A stretch of 64,000 nt of DNA from Thermothielavioides terrestris NRRL 8126. Lineage: Eukaryota; Ascomycota; Sordariomycetes; Sordariales; Chaetomiaceae. Position 1 is the first letter of the stretch. Every line of letters starts with the position of its first letter. Under the pieces are notes generated by a model that did not search any database, had not been told where the DNA came from, and saw only the letters and a program-made list of their open reading frames with translations. Both the position numbers and the translations under genes were made by a program. Shown piece after piece: positions 22,181 through 34,000 of this stretch. The stretch is taken from the NCBI RefSeq assembly GCF_000226115.1, contig NC_016457.1, positions 4,340,001 to 4,404,000 of the forward strand, in the 5' to 3' direction.

Positions 22181-22655
22181 TGTCTAGCCCGTCTCGAGGG
22201 GAGCTGCGAGGTTCGTTTGCGCTTGTCTCATCCTCCATTTCGCATGATTTACACTCCGGTTTAAAGCTGTTTCGATGGCTGTCGATGCAAGGGAGGCTAA
22301 AGGGCCTGGGATGGATGGATGCAGCAGAAAAAAACAAAAAAACACAGCTCAGCACGAGGTCCGCGTAGGCGCGCGCCAAGAAGCCGTCCAATTAGAATTT
22401 TGCATGCCAGGCGACTAGACGCTGTCCGGGCACATCAGCTTCCTGGACAGCCGGCTGACATCAGAAGAGACCTGGCGACCCTCGTGGGCTCAATGTGAGA
22501 AACAATTAACACAAAATGCAGAGCGATGAGTGTGACATAGGTATCCAGCGACTTAAACCCGAATGCCCCCGCCCACGATGCCCAGAACCGCCCCCGACCC
22601 ACCCCCTGTCCAACCACGCCACGACGCAAGCAAAGAAAGCCGCCGTAACCGCCCA
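22181..22655. other. short intergenic gap
   Basis: This gap separates two same-strand genes and should contain the 3' end of the GExK gene and the promoter of the kinase-like gene. An open minus-strand frame around 22,150-22,250 (MEDETSANEP...) is in a different frame from the kinase-like protein. It could be an N-terminal exon if a short intron exists, but I could not place one confidently. Confidence 0.35.
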
Positions 22656-23781
22656 CTAAGCTTCAGGAAACCCCCACATTGGTTCCGTGTCCCGCACTAG
22701 CGCTCCGTTCAGGTCAAGCAAATAGTCTCCGTTGTAGCACCAGTAGAACGAACCATCCTCAACATTCAGCTCACGGTAGAAGGCGTGCTCATCGGTATTC
22801 TGCGGGTGAGTGTAGGTCAAGACGCCGTGCTCGTCCTGAAAGATTGGGATTCCGGAAAACCACTCTCGCGAATGAGGAGCAAATCCGTTGACGGGTGTTC
22901 TGCCCCCGCTCAGACCCTGGCATCTGCGAAAGCCCTGGGCGAGGAAGCGATAGAAGGCGTAGCGCAGCGTGCAACCCTCGGCGGTGTTGATGCGTGGGAT
23001 CACCCAACAATCCACCTCGCAATCCTGCCTCTTGAGATCTTCCTTTGTGGCGGCCCGAAACTGGAGGAGGAGAAGGTATTGCCCGTCGAAGCAAAACACA
23101 TGAGGACAGGAGTACTTGACTGCATAACTACCAAACTGTCAGCTTCAGCCTGAACGTCGCTGACTCTTTTGCAGGGTACCTCGGCACGAACCCACGAAGC
23201 TCCCGAGACAGGTTGACTTGGGTGCCAGCTGTGCCAATGTTCCCAGCTAGCCACGCTTTGGACCTGATGATGTTCCTCTTCCACTCGCCGATGACAAGAG
23301 GGCGCTTCTGCAGGTGCGAATCGGCGAGGGCGTAGATCATGTCGACGTTTTCCTTTATGCTCTTGGTTGTGCTGGCAGGCTTGGACTGGCATGTCTGCAG
23401 CACGGCGGGCCGGTCATTCCACGCCGGAAGGACAATGTTGGATACCTCGGTGTGGAACCAAACACCGCAATCCTCCTCGGTCTCAAGGCGCCAGCGCCGT
23501 TCGTTAGGCGGAAACGCATGTTTGGCCACGCGAAAATCGTCGTCGGCCAGTGGTGGAGCCATCGCATCAAAGTTGGCATATACCGTCTCACCATCAGCCC
23601 CGAGGGTAGTATGACCAATGAGTCTTGTGATTGGATGGAATTCCTTGGCCCATTTCTTGTCCGTGTTTGTGGTCAGCCCCGTGTACTGAACCGGGTTCGT
23701 CGAGTGTTGGCGGAGAAGCTGGCTGACGGGGACAGCCATGCTGGGGAGGTTGAGATCAATGGAGCCTAAGGAGGTGGTCAA
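22656..23781 (-). CDS. fungal protein with GExK nuclease-like motif
   Basis: Two exons, 23781-23192 and 23127-22656, give 353 aa. I chose the GTTCGT donor and the TTTGGTAG acceptor because this 64-nt intron yields SRELRGYAVKYSCPHVFCFDG, which matches the family pattern I remember. A stronger-looking GTACCC donor would give a less conserved joint. Recognisable blocks are VIGEWKRNII, LSRELRGYA, CPHVFCFDGQYLLLLQFRA, CEVDCWVIPR and GCTLRYAFYRFLAQGFRRCQG. The GEWK with a following hydrophobic strand resembles the (D/E)xK half of PD-(D/E)xK nucleases. That is inference, not proof. The molecular function is undescribed as far as I know. The start could instead be Met-15 at 23739. An upstream neighbour on the same strand is absent. 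Confidence 0.65.
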
Positions 23782-25761
23782 GCCTGAGGTGGCCAGAAGT
23801 GAATAGAACAGGTCGAGAGGTGCCAGGGTGCCTGCTGGCTGAATTGTGACGGATGGTGTGAAGCTGAGGTGATCTCACGATCTTCGAGTAGCTTGAAGTG
23901 AAAGAGCAGCGGGGTCAGCTTATTTAGCAAAGAAGTTGAAGCGTGCCTTGCTGGAACCTTGAAATCAAAGAGGCGCGCGGATATTGATGCGGGTATGATC
24001 CAGACCTGGACTGTTGGTTGTCGACTCACCTTGGTCGAGGTTAGCCGCTCGGGTTGGGCCTGGAAGCTGCGGCCATGTGCATGCGCAGGAGGACTCGAAG
24101 AAGATTACCAACATGCATCTAGCCAGTAGCCATGGACAACACACGGCCTTCCATGGGGTGCAGTGTTTCAAGCCATTGCGCTTTTTGGGAATCACTTGAC
24201 GTTAAACCGTTGGCTTGGTTCGAGGTGAAGCTCAGTCACAAACGAGCCCGGAAGTCAACTTCGAAACGAGACTCACATCAGGGCTATCCCGAATGGACAC
24301 CACCGCAGATTACATAAATACCATATCCTACATTTAGATGCATTTCCTCCCAACCATGCTTCTCCCTCCTGGTTGTCGTCCTCGCCCGACCCTGCCACCC
24401 CACGCTCTCTGGGCCATGGGGCCGGCCGGCTGCCCTCGAACTGCCTCCTCACCACAGTAGGGGCAGTGAACACAACGTAACCAGAACAGTCGGCATACAT
24501 AGTATCTTGTGTGTGCACACCTCACGCGTCAGGTATCTTCGGCAAGGAAAGGATATGCAAGCCGAGAAATAGAGGCTAGCCAATGTGGAGGAAGATCGAG
24601 GGCCAGGATGGGAGAGATAAGGAGGATAGAACCTATTGGCAATGAGAAAGGCCAGCGTTCAATGCAACTAGGTACCTACACCCCCCTACATGCATACTAG
24701 GTACCTTATAGCGCATGCTCTGCTTATGCCTTGCTCGTACTCCGTCACTTCAACGTATACACCGGGCCCTTCCTTCTAGGAGCCCCGCTCCTGACAATCA
24801 GCGCGCCGACGCCCTAGTCTGTTCCTTGATTTAAAAAAATCCCGGTGGAGGCGTAAGTAAGCGTGTTGGTCCAAGCAGGCGGCGACCTTTTCAGCCCCAT
24901 CCCACCTTCCTGATGCCGTGCGAATGCTGAGTTACAGCATCTCAACAGGGCTATTCTCTCGCGGGGCCGACCTTAGCCGCCGTCCCCAGCGGTCAGAATA
25001 TGGCCTGCCCAGAGAGCCCGGAATCAACACACTCTCATATGCATCCCGGTGGGCGTCAAGACATAAGACCCAGCCCATCAGCCGAGATAGATTAGGCGAG
25101 CTACACGCGGCTGCTTTCGCGGAGCGCATCCCTCCAAGGATGACGCAGTCCACACATGACAACACGCGAGTCACCACCACGATGACCACCAACAACCCAG
25201 CTGACCAACTACCTACCTGCCTACACGTGGAGGTACGTGAGTATGGAATAGTGCCACTGGCTTCGGCCTGCACTTGTGTACACACTACCAATTTGCGGAG
25301 TAATTATCGCAGCGCTACATGAGCCGCTTCCGGGCGCACCACAACATCTTCGTCATTCAGCCGAGAGGGGCGAACAAGAACACAACAACAGTGCGGAGCC
25401 TCAAAGCAACCATCCAAAGCCTCGTCGGCCACACAACAACATTCCCCGTAGACTCTCGCATCCTATTGGGCAGTTTTCTCTTCACGGGAATGGTTCTTTC
25501 ACGATGCTCGACCCAACAGGAGTTGAGAGCGAGGTCACCCCTCACGGTGCACGCAAGGTTGACTGGGCCCAGAGCCAGAATGGGAGACAGTGCCCGCATC
25601 CGGATCCGGTATCTCGTTCCAAACGTAATGCAGCGGGATCCATGTAGATTCCGCACGTATATATGCATGAGCATGCACATCATATGCATATGCACAGAGA
25701 TGCTTGCTTGCAGACAGGCAGATTGCAGTGTCGCGAACATCCCCGGAGGGGAAGGGGCAGA
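23782..25761. other. intergenic, no gene seen
   Basis: Two kilobases between the GExK gene start and the asparaginase stop. Open frames are short, overlap on both strands and show no domain. AGGTACCTA-type words recur at 24,670-24,715. A polypurine/poly-A step (TTTAAAAAAATCCC) lies near 24,830. Confidence 0.45.
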
Positions 25762-27948
25762 TCAACCCACGATCTTCCCCGTGTCTCCGGTGAACAACCC
25801 CGTGGCCGGCGGCTCGGCCTGGGCCAGCTCGGCCAGCTCGGCTGCGCCATTAACACCTCCATCGCCCCCAACAACAACAACAACATCCCCCGCATTCCCG
25901 TCCCCATTTTCAAGCCCTTCTCTCACAGCGGCAGCCTTATTTTGGCCCCCAGTCGCCCCCGCCTTTTTCTCGTTTTTCTCGCCCGCCGGCAAAGGCGACG
26001 GCAAGGGCGACGTCGACGTCGCCGGCGAAACCGGCCTGCTGGCCCCGCGGCTGGGCACGCGGCTGCCCTCGCCGCGGAGGTCGTTGTCGAGCCACAGGTG
26101 GGCGCCGGCCTCCTTGAGCAGGCGGGCGGCCTCGGCGTTGCCCATCTTCTCGGCGAGGTACAGCGGCGTGTTGTTGGCGCGGTTGCGCGCGTGCACGCTG
26201 GCCCCGCGCGTGAGCAGCTCGCGCAGCACGAGCGGCTCCGGCCCCACCGCCGCCAGGTGCACCGCCGTGTTGCCCGCGTAGTCGGCCCGCTTGAGCAGCT
26301 GGTGGTTCACCTCGTCGCCCTCCAGGATCTCGCGCACCGTGCGCAGCTCGCCGTTGCGGATCGCGTAGCCGAGCGCCGTGAAGGCCGTTTCTGCCACGAT
26401 TGCGCAACGCGGACGGGTTAGCGGAGGTGGAAGGATGGAAAGCGAGAAGGGGGAAGGGTGGGGAGCAAGAGAGAGAGAGTGAGAGGGTGTTTGGGAAGGG
26501 AGAAGCAAAAAGCTTGAGTCAGTAACATACCGGCCGCGGTGAGCCTGCCGACGGCGGAGTCGATGGTGCCCGCCGGGTGGGAGAAGGACGGCAGCGTCAT
26601 CTCGGTCATCTCCCCGCGCAGCGAGTGCGCCATCCTGGCCGTGATGTCGGCGTACGTCAGCCCCGGCAGCGCCAGCAGGTAGGACAGCTTCGTCAGCGCC
26701 GCCTCGGTCGTCAGGTCGTGGCCAAACACGACGCCCGCCCGCCCGAGCGCCGTGCCGGACGCGTACAGCGGCGAGACGAAGCCGTTGGTGCACTGGCTGA
26801 CGTTGACAATGACGATGCCGCGCTCGACGGCCTGGCGGAACACCTTGGTCAGGCTGCCGTCGACGCCGCCGGGCGCGTTGCCCATGCCGAACGTCTCGAG
26901 GATCAGCCCGCGCAGGTTCGGCACCCGCAGCACGGAATCCACCATCTCGGGCTTGATGCCCGGGAAGATGCGCAGGCAGGCCACGTGCGCCGTGTCGAGG
27001 TACTTGGTCACCTGGAACTCGGCGATGCGCGTGGGGCGGCGCACCAGCGACCAGTTGACGTCGACGCCGAGCGACGTCACCTTGGCCAGCGGCTCGCAGT
27101 TGGGGCTGTCGAACGCCTCGAACGCCGAGGCGGACACCTTGGTCGTCCGGTTGCCGCGGAAGAGCGTGTGGTGGAAGAAGAGGCACACTTCGGGGATGAC
27201 GAAGGTGCCCGCGATGATGAGCGAGCCGAGCAGGTTGTCGACCGCGTCCGACTGCAGCGCGAAGATGGAGGCCTGCGAGCCGGTGAGCACGACCGGCTTG
27301 CCGAGGTCGGACATCATGAAGGAGAGCGCCGAGGCGGTGTAGGCGAGCGAGTCGGTGCCGTGGAGGACCACAAAGCCGTCAAAGTAGTGGTAGTTCTCCT
27401 TGATGGTCATGGCGATCTCGGTCCAGCCTAGGGACGAGATCGAGCTAGAGTCGAGGAGCGGTTGGAATTCGAGGATGCCATAGCGGATGTGCCGCGAGTA
27501 GGTGCTGGGAGGCGTCCGCAGGCTGTCGAGCGCCAGCTTGACGCCGTTCTTATACGCGTGGATTTTCACTGTGCACGGTTAGCAGGTGCAAGGTTTGGGT
27601 GCAGGTATTCTGCGACCAGCGTGCGGTTGTCCATCCAAGACGAGGCAGAGGCACGCCGTGCGTGGAACCATCATCTAATCTGGCCTGCAGACCAAAGCCC
27701 TTCTCCCTCCACATCTGCTTCTTCTACCTCGGTTTCCCATGAAAGCGGTCCTGGTGCGTACCTGGAGGGGAGTTGTCGTTGAACGACGGACGAGGGGCCA
27801 TGGCATTCTCGAGGAAGCCCGCCATGGGGACCAGCCCATCAACCGAATCCCGCATGCAGATTGTGCCGCCCGTCATGATGATGAGTACCCGGGACTCCGG
27901 GTAGAGCGATCCGGGGCCTTTCCCCTCCGTGACCATCGGTCCCCTCAT
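25762..27948 (-). CDS. type I L-asparaginase with ankyrin repeats
   Basis: Three exons, 27948-27762, 27568-26531 and 26390-25762, encode 617 aa. The introns are 193 and 140 nt with GTACGC and GTATGT donors. The N-terminal asparaginase domain shows the first catalytic motif MTGGTI (about residue 25) and the second HGTDSLAYTASALSFMM (about 133). The usual HGTDT is HGTDS here, a conservative change. It hydrolyses L-asparagine to aspartate and ammonia, probably in the cytosol because no signal peptide is seen. About residues 420-520 carry ankyrin repeats (GNTAVHLAA, NNTPLYLAEKMGN), the architecture of mammalian ASPG and fungal cytosolic asparaginases. The last 90 residues are low-complexity Ala/Gly/Pro. 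The first ATG gives a compact start directly before the beta-strand LIIMTGGTI. Confidence 0.9.
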
Positions 27949-29669
27949 CTTGCTGGAACTCTGGGTTTCTCGACCGCCACAGCTGTTTCCAAAATGCGAC
28001 GAAAACTGCGTCTGGTAAGGCTGAGCCTGGTATGTATAAGTGATAAGGGTGCTCCAGAGGTACCTAGGTACGCAATGAAATGGGTCGCTGGATACTGCTA
28101 AAATTCTTGGTCAATCTCGAACAATGATTTCCTCAGTCCCTGTCACCGATGAGGAAGGCCGGCAGGTCCCGGGATGTTCCTCTCTTCGTCCCAAGTTTCC
28201 CATAAACAACCAGAAAAAGCAGTCCAAGCCGGCCTTGCAGCACCGATGACAGCATGAAAACAAGCTAACAGGCCGAGGGCTTGCAGTCACGCGCTCCCAG
28301 ACCTCCGAAGCTGTTAGCTAAGAAGAACGGGCAATTGCGGATCTTCCAACTCGGACGGCGCAGCGAGGAACAAGGATCCTGGAGACAAGCCGGTGGCAGC
28401 CGCAGGGTCCTCGAAAATTCCATTGCAGGCCCTACAGTGAGCCACCGATTTCGGGGGTTTCCCGCCTTCGGACCAGGCAATGCAACAGTGCATTTGCTCG
28501 AAGGGGTGCTTGAAGATGATACGAAGAGATAAGACGGCATCGTCGGCAGTTTGGGGCAACCAACGGCGGCGGCAAGCGCACGGGTGAGCAATTGATAAAA
28601 CATCCGCTGTGCATGCCGAGGTCTCTGCAGCGGAGGGCCATTTGCGGGCCTGATAACGGAAGGGAACTGCCTTGTGGCGGAAATGGCGGTGGAGGATTGC
28701 GTCGCTGAACTTTCGGATCAATCAATGCTGAGTGCTTCCGACGAAGGTCAGCGGAGATTGACGCAGGAGTTCAGTAGGTAGCTAAGGTTCAAGACCAATT
28801 TGGATTTTCCGGGCTGAGCTGGGCAAAGGCTGGCTTTATATACCGAGCGTGTGCTGTTTATGTCGTGGGTTGCCGTGGGGGCTCACAGCGACTCACGCCG
28901 CTCCCTCCACGCCTGGATTCCTATCTGGGCATCGAAATTGAACAGGGTTTTATATAACCTGTACCAAATGGCATCCATTCCCTGTTCACTCGCAATCCAA
29001 TGAGGTTCCCACGCGGTGTGCCCTCCAGGGCTCTCAACCAACTTGGCAACCAAGTTGATTCGACATCTTTCACGACGCAGAGTTCAGAAGGCATCTTTGC
29101 GGTAGAAAAGGGGGGAGAACCCCCCCTTAAACCTAACAGTAGCGTAAGGATTGGGCAGTGAAAAGTTTAGGAAGCCGAGCTCAACAACGTTTAAATGCGG
29201 GGTTTTGGGTTCTTAATGGGCGCGGATGTCCAGGATGTTCCGCTGCCTCTGTTCTTCTGGCTCGGGGAAGCTTCAATCACAATGCCTTTCGAATGCGTTC
29301 TGTTACACAGAGGAAGCGAGGAAGGAGGCTTCGCTTCATTTACTGCACTTTGTCCTCCAGAGTTGACTTATCGTTGCAGCGATTGGATGCCACAGCTGTG
29401 CCGTCTTTTGGCGATAGCTTCCGTGTCTTGGCGGTAGAGTTGGACCCCAGGCTTTCCCCGTTTAGCTAAGGTAGTGTACATATGTCCCCTCACAGTGTCG
29501 ATCCTGAATTGATATGGAATGGTGATATCGATATCTAGGTACTGACTTCGTTGTCGGCTTGCGGTATATGTAGGATCATCAACGGCCGCTTGACGTATCT
29601 CGAAAACGTACCCGAGGGCGGAAGGAAAAGTGGGTATTTTCGTAGCCCTCTAGGAGAGAGGGGCATAAA
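27949..29669. promoter_or_regulatory. gene-free flank before the AT-rich block
   Basis: Upstream sequence of the asparaginase gene. TATA-like words occur at about 28836-28843 (TTATATAC) and 28951-28957 (TATATAA), but no convincing gene follows either. The short frames at 29158-29469 overlap each other and have no domain. The 29,110-29,130 stretch has a small GGGGGAGAACCCCCCC inverted repeat. Confidence 0.4.
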
Positions 29670-29675
29670 ATTGCC

Positions 29676-30825
29676 GGACACCTACCCAAAAACCGGACAC
29701 CTCCCCACCCAATTTTGTATGTGATCACGTCCTGGCACAAGGTATTGCAATTCGCAACCGCATCAATTCGACTACCCTACAAATGCGTAGGATAGCTTAA
29801 AAAGCTTAAAAACGTAATAAAATTCGATCTAGATCAAATTGAAATATGCTTATATAATACAAGGCTGGCTTACGTGCTCTAACTGTACGCCTCGACTGCT
29901 CCCTTGACTACGCGCCCCTAACTACCACCTACTTACTGTAAGGCAGCTAAACCTATAGATACTAGCTCGCTATTGCTATCTAGGCGTATCTATATATATA
30001 GCAAACTATTACGATCCTCCCCGGCTATAGATTCTTAGTATTGAGCTTCCTACGCTATGTACTTCCTCGCCTTGTATACCTACCACTTTATAACGATCTT
30101 ATTGATCCTATTATAGGCTAGTTCGCGAGCGCCTTCGGCGTTGTAAGTGCTTCTATATAGTAGAGGCGACTTGGTATTATCGTTGGCATTATCGTCGCTA
30201 TTATTATCGCCATTATCGTCGTTAGATTATATCTAGGAGAGGCCGTTATCTTCATCGGTAAGTAGCTCCCATTTATCGCCTACCTAGATATAGCTCTACG
30301 TTAGCTATAGCTCTAGCACTGGGAAATCGTATAGCAGTCGCTCTAGCCTATAGGTATCTAGTTCTTTGCCTATTATATCGATAAAGAAGAAGGGCTTAGA
30401 TAGAGGATCCTCGCTATACTATATATTAAAGATTGAACAGTCGTTAAGATTAAAAGGTATAATGTCGTTGGTCTAGCTAATCTTTTTAAAGAATTCTTCG
30501 AAGGTTGCTATCTATAGATAACTATTGCCTATAACCTTATTGCTTAGTATCCTTTTCCACTCTATCTACTCCTTCTTAAGCTCCTTTTCCCTAGTGTATA
30601 TAATGTTCTTTACTACCTTACGAGATTTCTTAGTAATAGCCTCTATATATCTCTGATTATAAGTAGCTTATATACAACGGATATCTTCGACGGATACACT
30701 AGTAATAATAGCGCTAAATAGCTAGACTAAACGGCCCTTAGCTCGCTTTACAACGTACAATGCTAGCCGTTGTTTCTTATTAGCTACAAATATAGCAAAG
30801 TACTCCTATATAAACTAACCTTCTT
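29676..30825 (-). pseudogene. Fot1/Pogo-type transposase remnant, C-terminal half
   Basis: AT-rich RIP-mutated DNA whose minus-strand frame, if TAG/TAA are read as former CAG/CAA, continues the transposase seen at 60,069-61,360. Readable pieces include KKQRLALYVVKRA, RLVQLFSAIITSVSVED and KKSRKVVKNIIYTREKE, a basic helical tail usual for fungal Pogo transposases. The left edge near 29,676 has two close copies of CCGGACACCT(A/C)CCC, possibly terminal-repeat sequence. The exact end is not determined. The right edge is the Gypsy-1 insertion with target duplication TTCTT (30821-30825). Confidence 0.6.
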
Positions 30826-31075
30826 TGATGTAGAGAAGTGCTATAGATGCGTAGAATAATAAGATGTCGATTGATAATGGTGGTGGATCGAAGATCCGGG
30901 TGGCGGTGCGCTAAGAAATATATGCCTATAGAGTAGAACACGTATATGCACCCCGCCTGCCCGATCGGGCCTAGCGTTGTAAACTCTGCAACGTAGGGTG
31001 CGGGGCACCCTTATCTAATCTACGTATATAGATATATAGGTCATATGACCCCCCTATTCCTCCTGCCCTATATCA
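30826..31075 (-). repeat. Gypsy-1 left LTR (3' LTR)
   Basis: 250 bp, bounded by TG...CA with terminal inverted TGAT(G/A)TAG/CTATATCA. It differs from the right LTR at roughly 26 positions, all of them C/T or G/A by eye, as expected from RIP. Confidence 0.88.
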
Positions 31076-34000
31076 AGTCTGGGCCTATAGGAAAAAACGG
31101 CAATGCCCTTATTGCCTTGCTTATCTAGATCCTCTATATTATCAAATACCCTTCAATCGAGCGCTACAACGTAAGGCTAGAAGCGTAGTGCCGGATTGAT
31201 CTAGATAGCGGTCAACTGACTTCTTCTATATCTGGTTGTTATCCGTAGGAATAGGGTTCTTACGAGGCCAGCTACGCTTATAGGCCGGTCGAGATGCCTG
31301 ATTAGGTGTAGAAGGCTTATCACGAAAGACTAGGCGATCTAGATAATTGTCTTTGTAAGCTTAGTATTCGTCGATTAGGCGCTATATATAGTGTAGCTTA
31401 TATATAGTCTTCTAAACGCTCTCTTTTTAGCTATAGCTAGTCTATTTGATTAGATATTTAAGGCCTTTATATATAACCTTGTAGTTAAGGATTATATTAA
31501 CTTCGTATTTATTGTCTAATTCGTTATTATTAGAAGAGCAGTCTAATTAAGAGTCGACGATTGGGCTAGGAGGCGGTATATTATAGCTGAAAGGATCGTC
31601 TTCCTAAGGAGCTAGGCGAAGGTGAGCGATAGAGATAACTAGGTAGATACCTATATTAGCTAGGAGATCTAATTTATACGCTAGATAGCCGACGTAGCGC
31701 TTGATTAGAAAAGGTCTAGCGCGCTATTGCAAGTACTTTTAGGACAAGTTGCCTAGGAGATAGTAACTGTGGTATAGGTGTAAATAAACCTTGTCGCCTA
31801 TGTTAAACTTAATGTTATAGTGTTTACTATTGTAATAGCGTTTAGTATATACTATTGCAAAGTCTATATTCAATTGAGCATCTTAGTATAGAGTATCTTA
31901 TAAAGCTAGGATAGTAGCTAGCTTAGTAGCGGCCTAGTTAGTAAGAGCTTCCAACGGTCTAGGAAGCTTAAAGCTAAAGAGCTACTTATAAAGCGAGGAT
32001 TTAACGGCTTTAGTATAAGTGTTATTGAGGTACTATTGTAGAGGTATAATAATATCTAGCCAATTGCCTTTAGAGTGTTCGAATATATAGAAGTAGATTA
32101 TAATTTCTATAGTCTAGTTTTTATACTTCGAAAGGCCGTCCGCTTATAGGTAGTAGGATATTGTTATTAGCAACTTAGTGCCTAGGGCCTTCTAAACGCC
32201 TTGCTAAAGGTTAGAAGTAAACTTATAATTATAGTCAGAGATAATCGTAGTAGATACGCCCTAGTCGCTAAGAAGCAGTTAGCGAATTAGTATATACCTC
32301 TATTCCTAAGCCGAATAGCTGGAATTGCCTAGAATAAGGAGGGTACGTTTTGATAACTTATAAGACACTATAAGCAAGCTGTCGAAGTGCTTATAGTTTG
32401 GGAGCTACTAGGGCAAACCGGTAGCTAGGAGCTTCGGAAGGCCTAGAATGAAATCAATAGCGATAATGTATATTGGTAAGGTATTAGATAGTCGAATTAG
32501 TTAATAGTTACCTAGATTAAGGCGACGATCCGTTGTATTGACTTAGTACTTCGGGTATAATTTGATATATTTCTTAACGTTATAGGTTTTATAGGCTATC
32601 GATATACCTTGTAAGTCGTATAATATCCGTTTAGTGCTAAAGTGGTACTTTTTATTGTAGGTAGCTTCTAAGATAGTTTAAATTATTTTATAAGGTATAT
32701 AGAGCGAGTATAATCTATTAGGTCGAATGTTATAGAGAAGGCTATCTATAAGGATAAATAGGAGGCTAGGCTAAGAGAAAACCTTACTATTGTCCTTAGT
32801 GGCTAATTCGACATTAAGATCTTTGATAATAGCAGTATACTTAGCGTTATAAGAGTATATAGCTACGAAACGAGCTTAGAGGTCGTTATTTAATTTCGCT
32901 TCTACGAAGGCGAACTAAATGTTGTCGAGGACTATGCCGTCGTCGATAGAACTGTTCTTATAGTTTAGGTCGTCCTATAGAGCCTTTAGACGGCTAAGCG
33001 TATTAGATATAAGATTTAGGTGGCCTAGAAGGTGATAAATCTCTAAGTTATATTATAAGAGATAAATAGAGGCGTTGATAAGCCTATAATTAGCTCGCTT
33101 AGTGAACGATATATCTAAAATAGTCTAGTTGACAATGCCTTTTATAGAGGCGTAATCTATAAGGACAACGATAGGCTTATACGACGAATAGATTATAGTA
33201 TATAGCTTCTTAACTACTTAAATAAGGTAGGCGACTTCCTATTTAGAAAGTCTATACTAGAGTTCCTCCTTGGTAAGGCACTAGCTTAGGAATATAATAG
33301 GCTAAACTTAAGTCGATAGGATAATAGTTCTAGGCTTCTATTTGTAGCTATCGGCGAGGTAGAACGCTATAATGCTAAAGCTACGCTCTAAACACCTATC
33401 GATCTATAGGAAGAGGGTCTTATTAGGATTAAAGTAGACTAAAATAGTTGGGTCTAGCTTATAGATAGTATTTTGAATAGCTTCGAAGGAGGCTTTCTCG
33501 ATTGGCGTAGGTTCGAAGGAAGTCTTAGTATAATAGGTGGTACGTTTACTAGGGTTACTATATTGTACTTAGCTAGTAGCTTAGCCTTTCGTAAGCAGTA
33601 CGGTCTTATAGTTTTAGAGAGGCTCGATAAGCTATATATAGTATAGGATTAGATAGTATAGAAATCTTAATATACCGATATACTGCTCTAAAGCCTTTAG
33701 ATTGTTTAGAAAGGCGAGGTTCTAAAAGACGGCTATACAGTGCTTAGTATTAGTTAATCCGAATCTATCGACGTAGAAACCGAGAAGCTCTATACTAGGG
33801 TACACGATATAAGATTTAGCTAATACGATAGAGATGTTCTTCTTCTCGAATAGACTGAAGATGGTCTTTAAGTGCTTAGCGTATTCTTTAGTTATATTGC
33901 TAAAGATGATAATGTTGTCGATAAATACTTAGGCGAAAGAGGCGTAAAGGCAAAGCAACTGATCTATAAAGCGCTAGATATATATAGGAGTGTTGCAATA

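Noticed and set aside
29158..29469. Two overlapping short frames just before the AT-rich block
   Set aside because: No start context, no domain, and they overlap each other in different frames.
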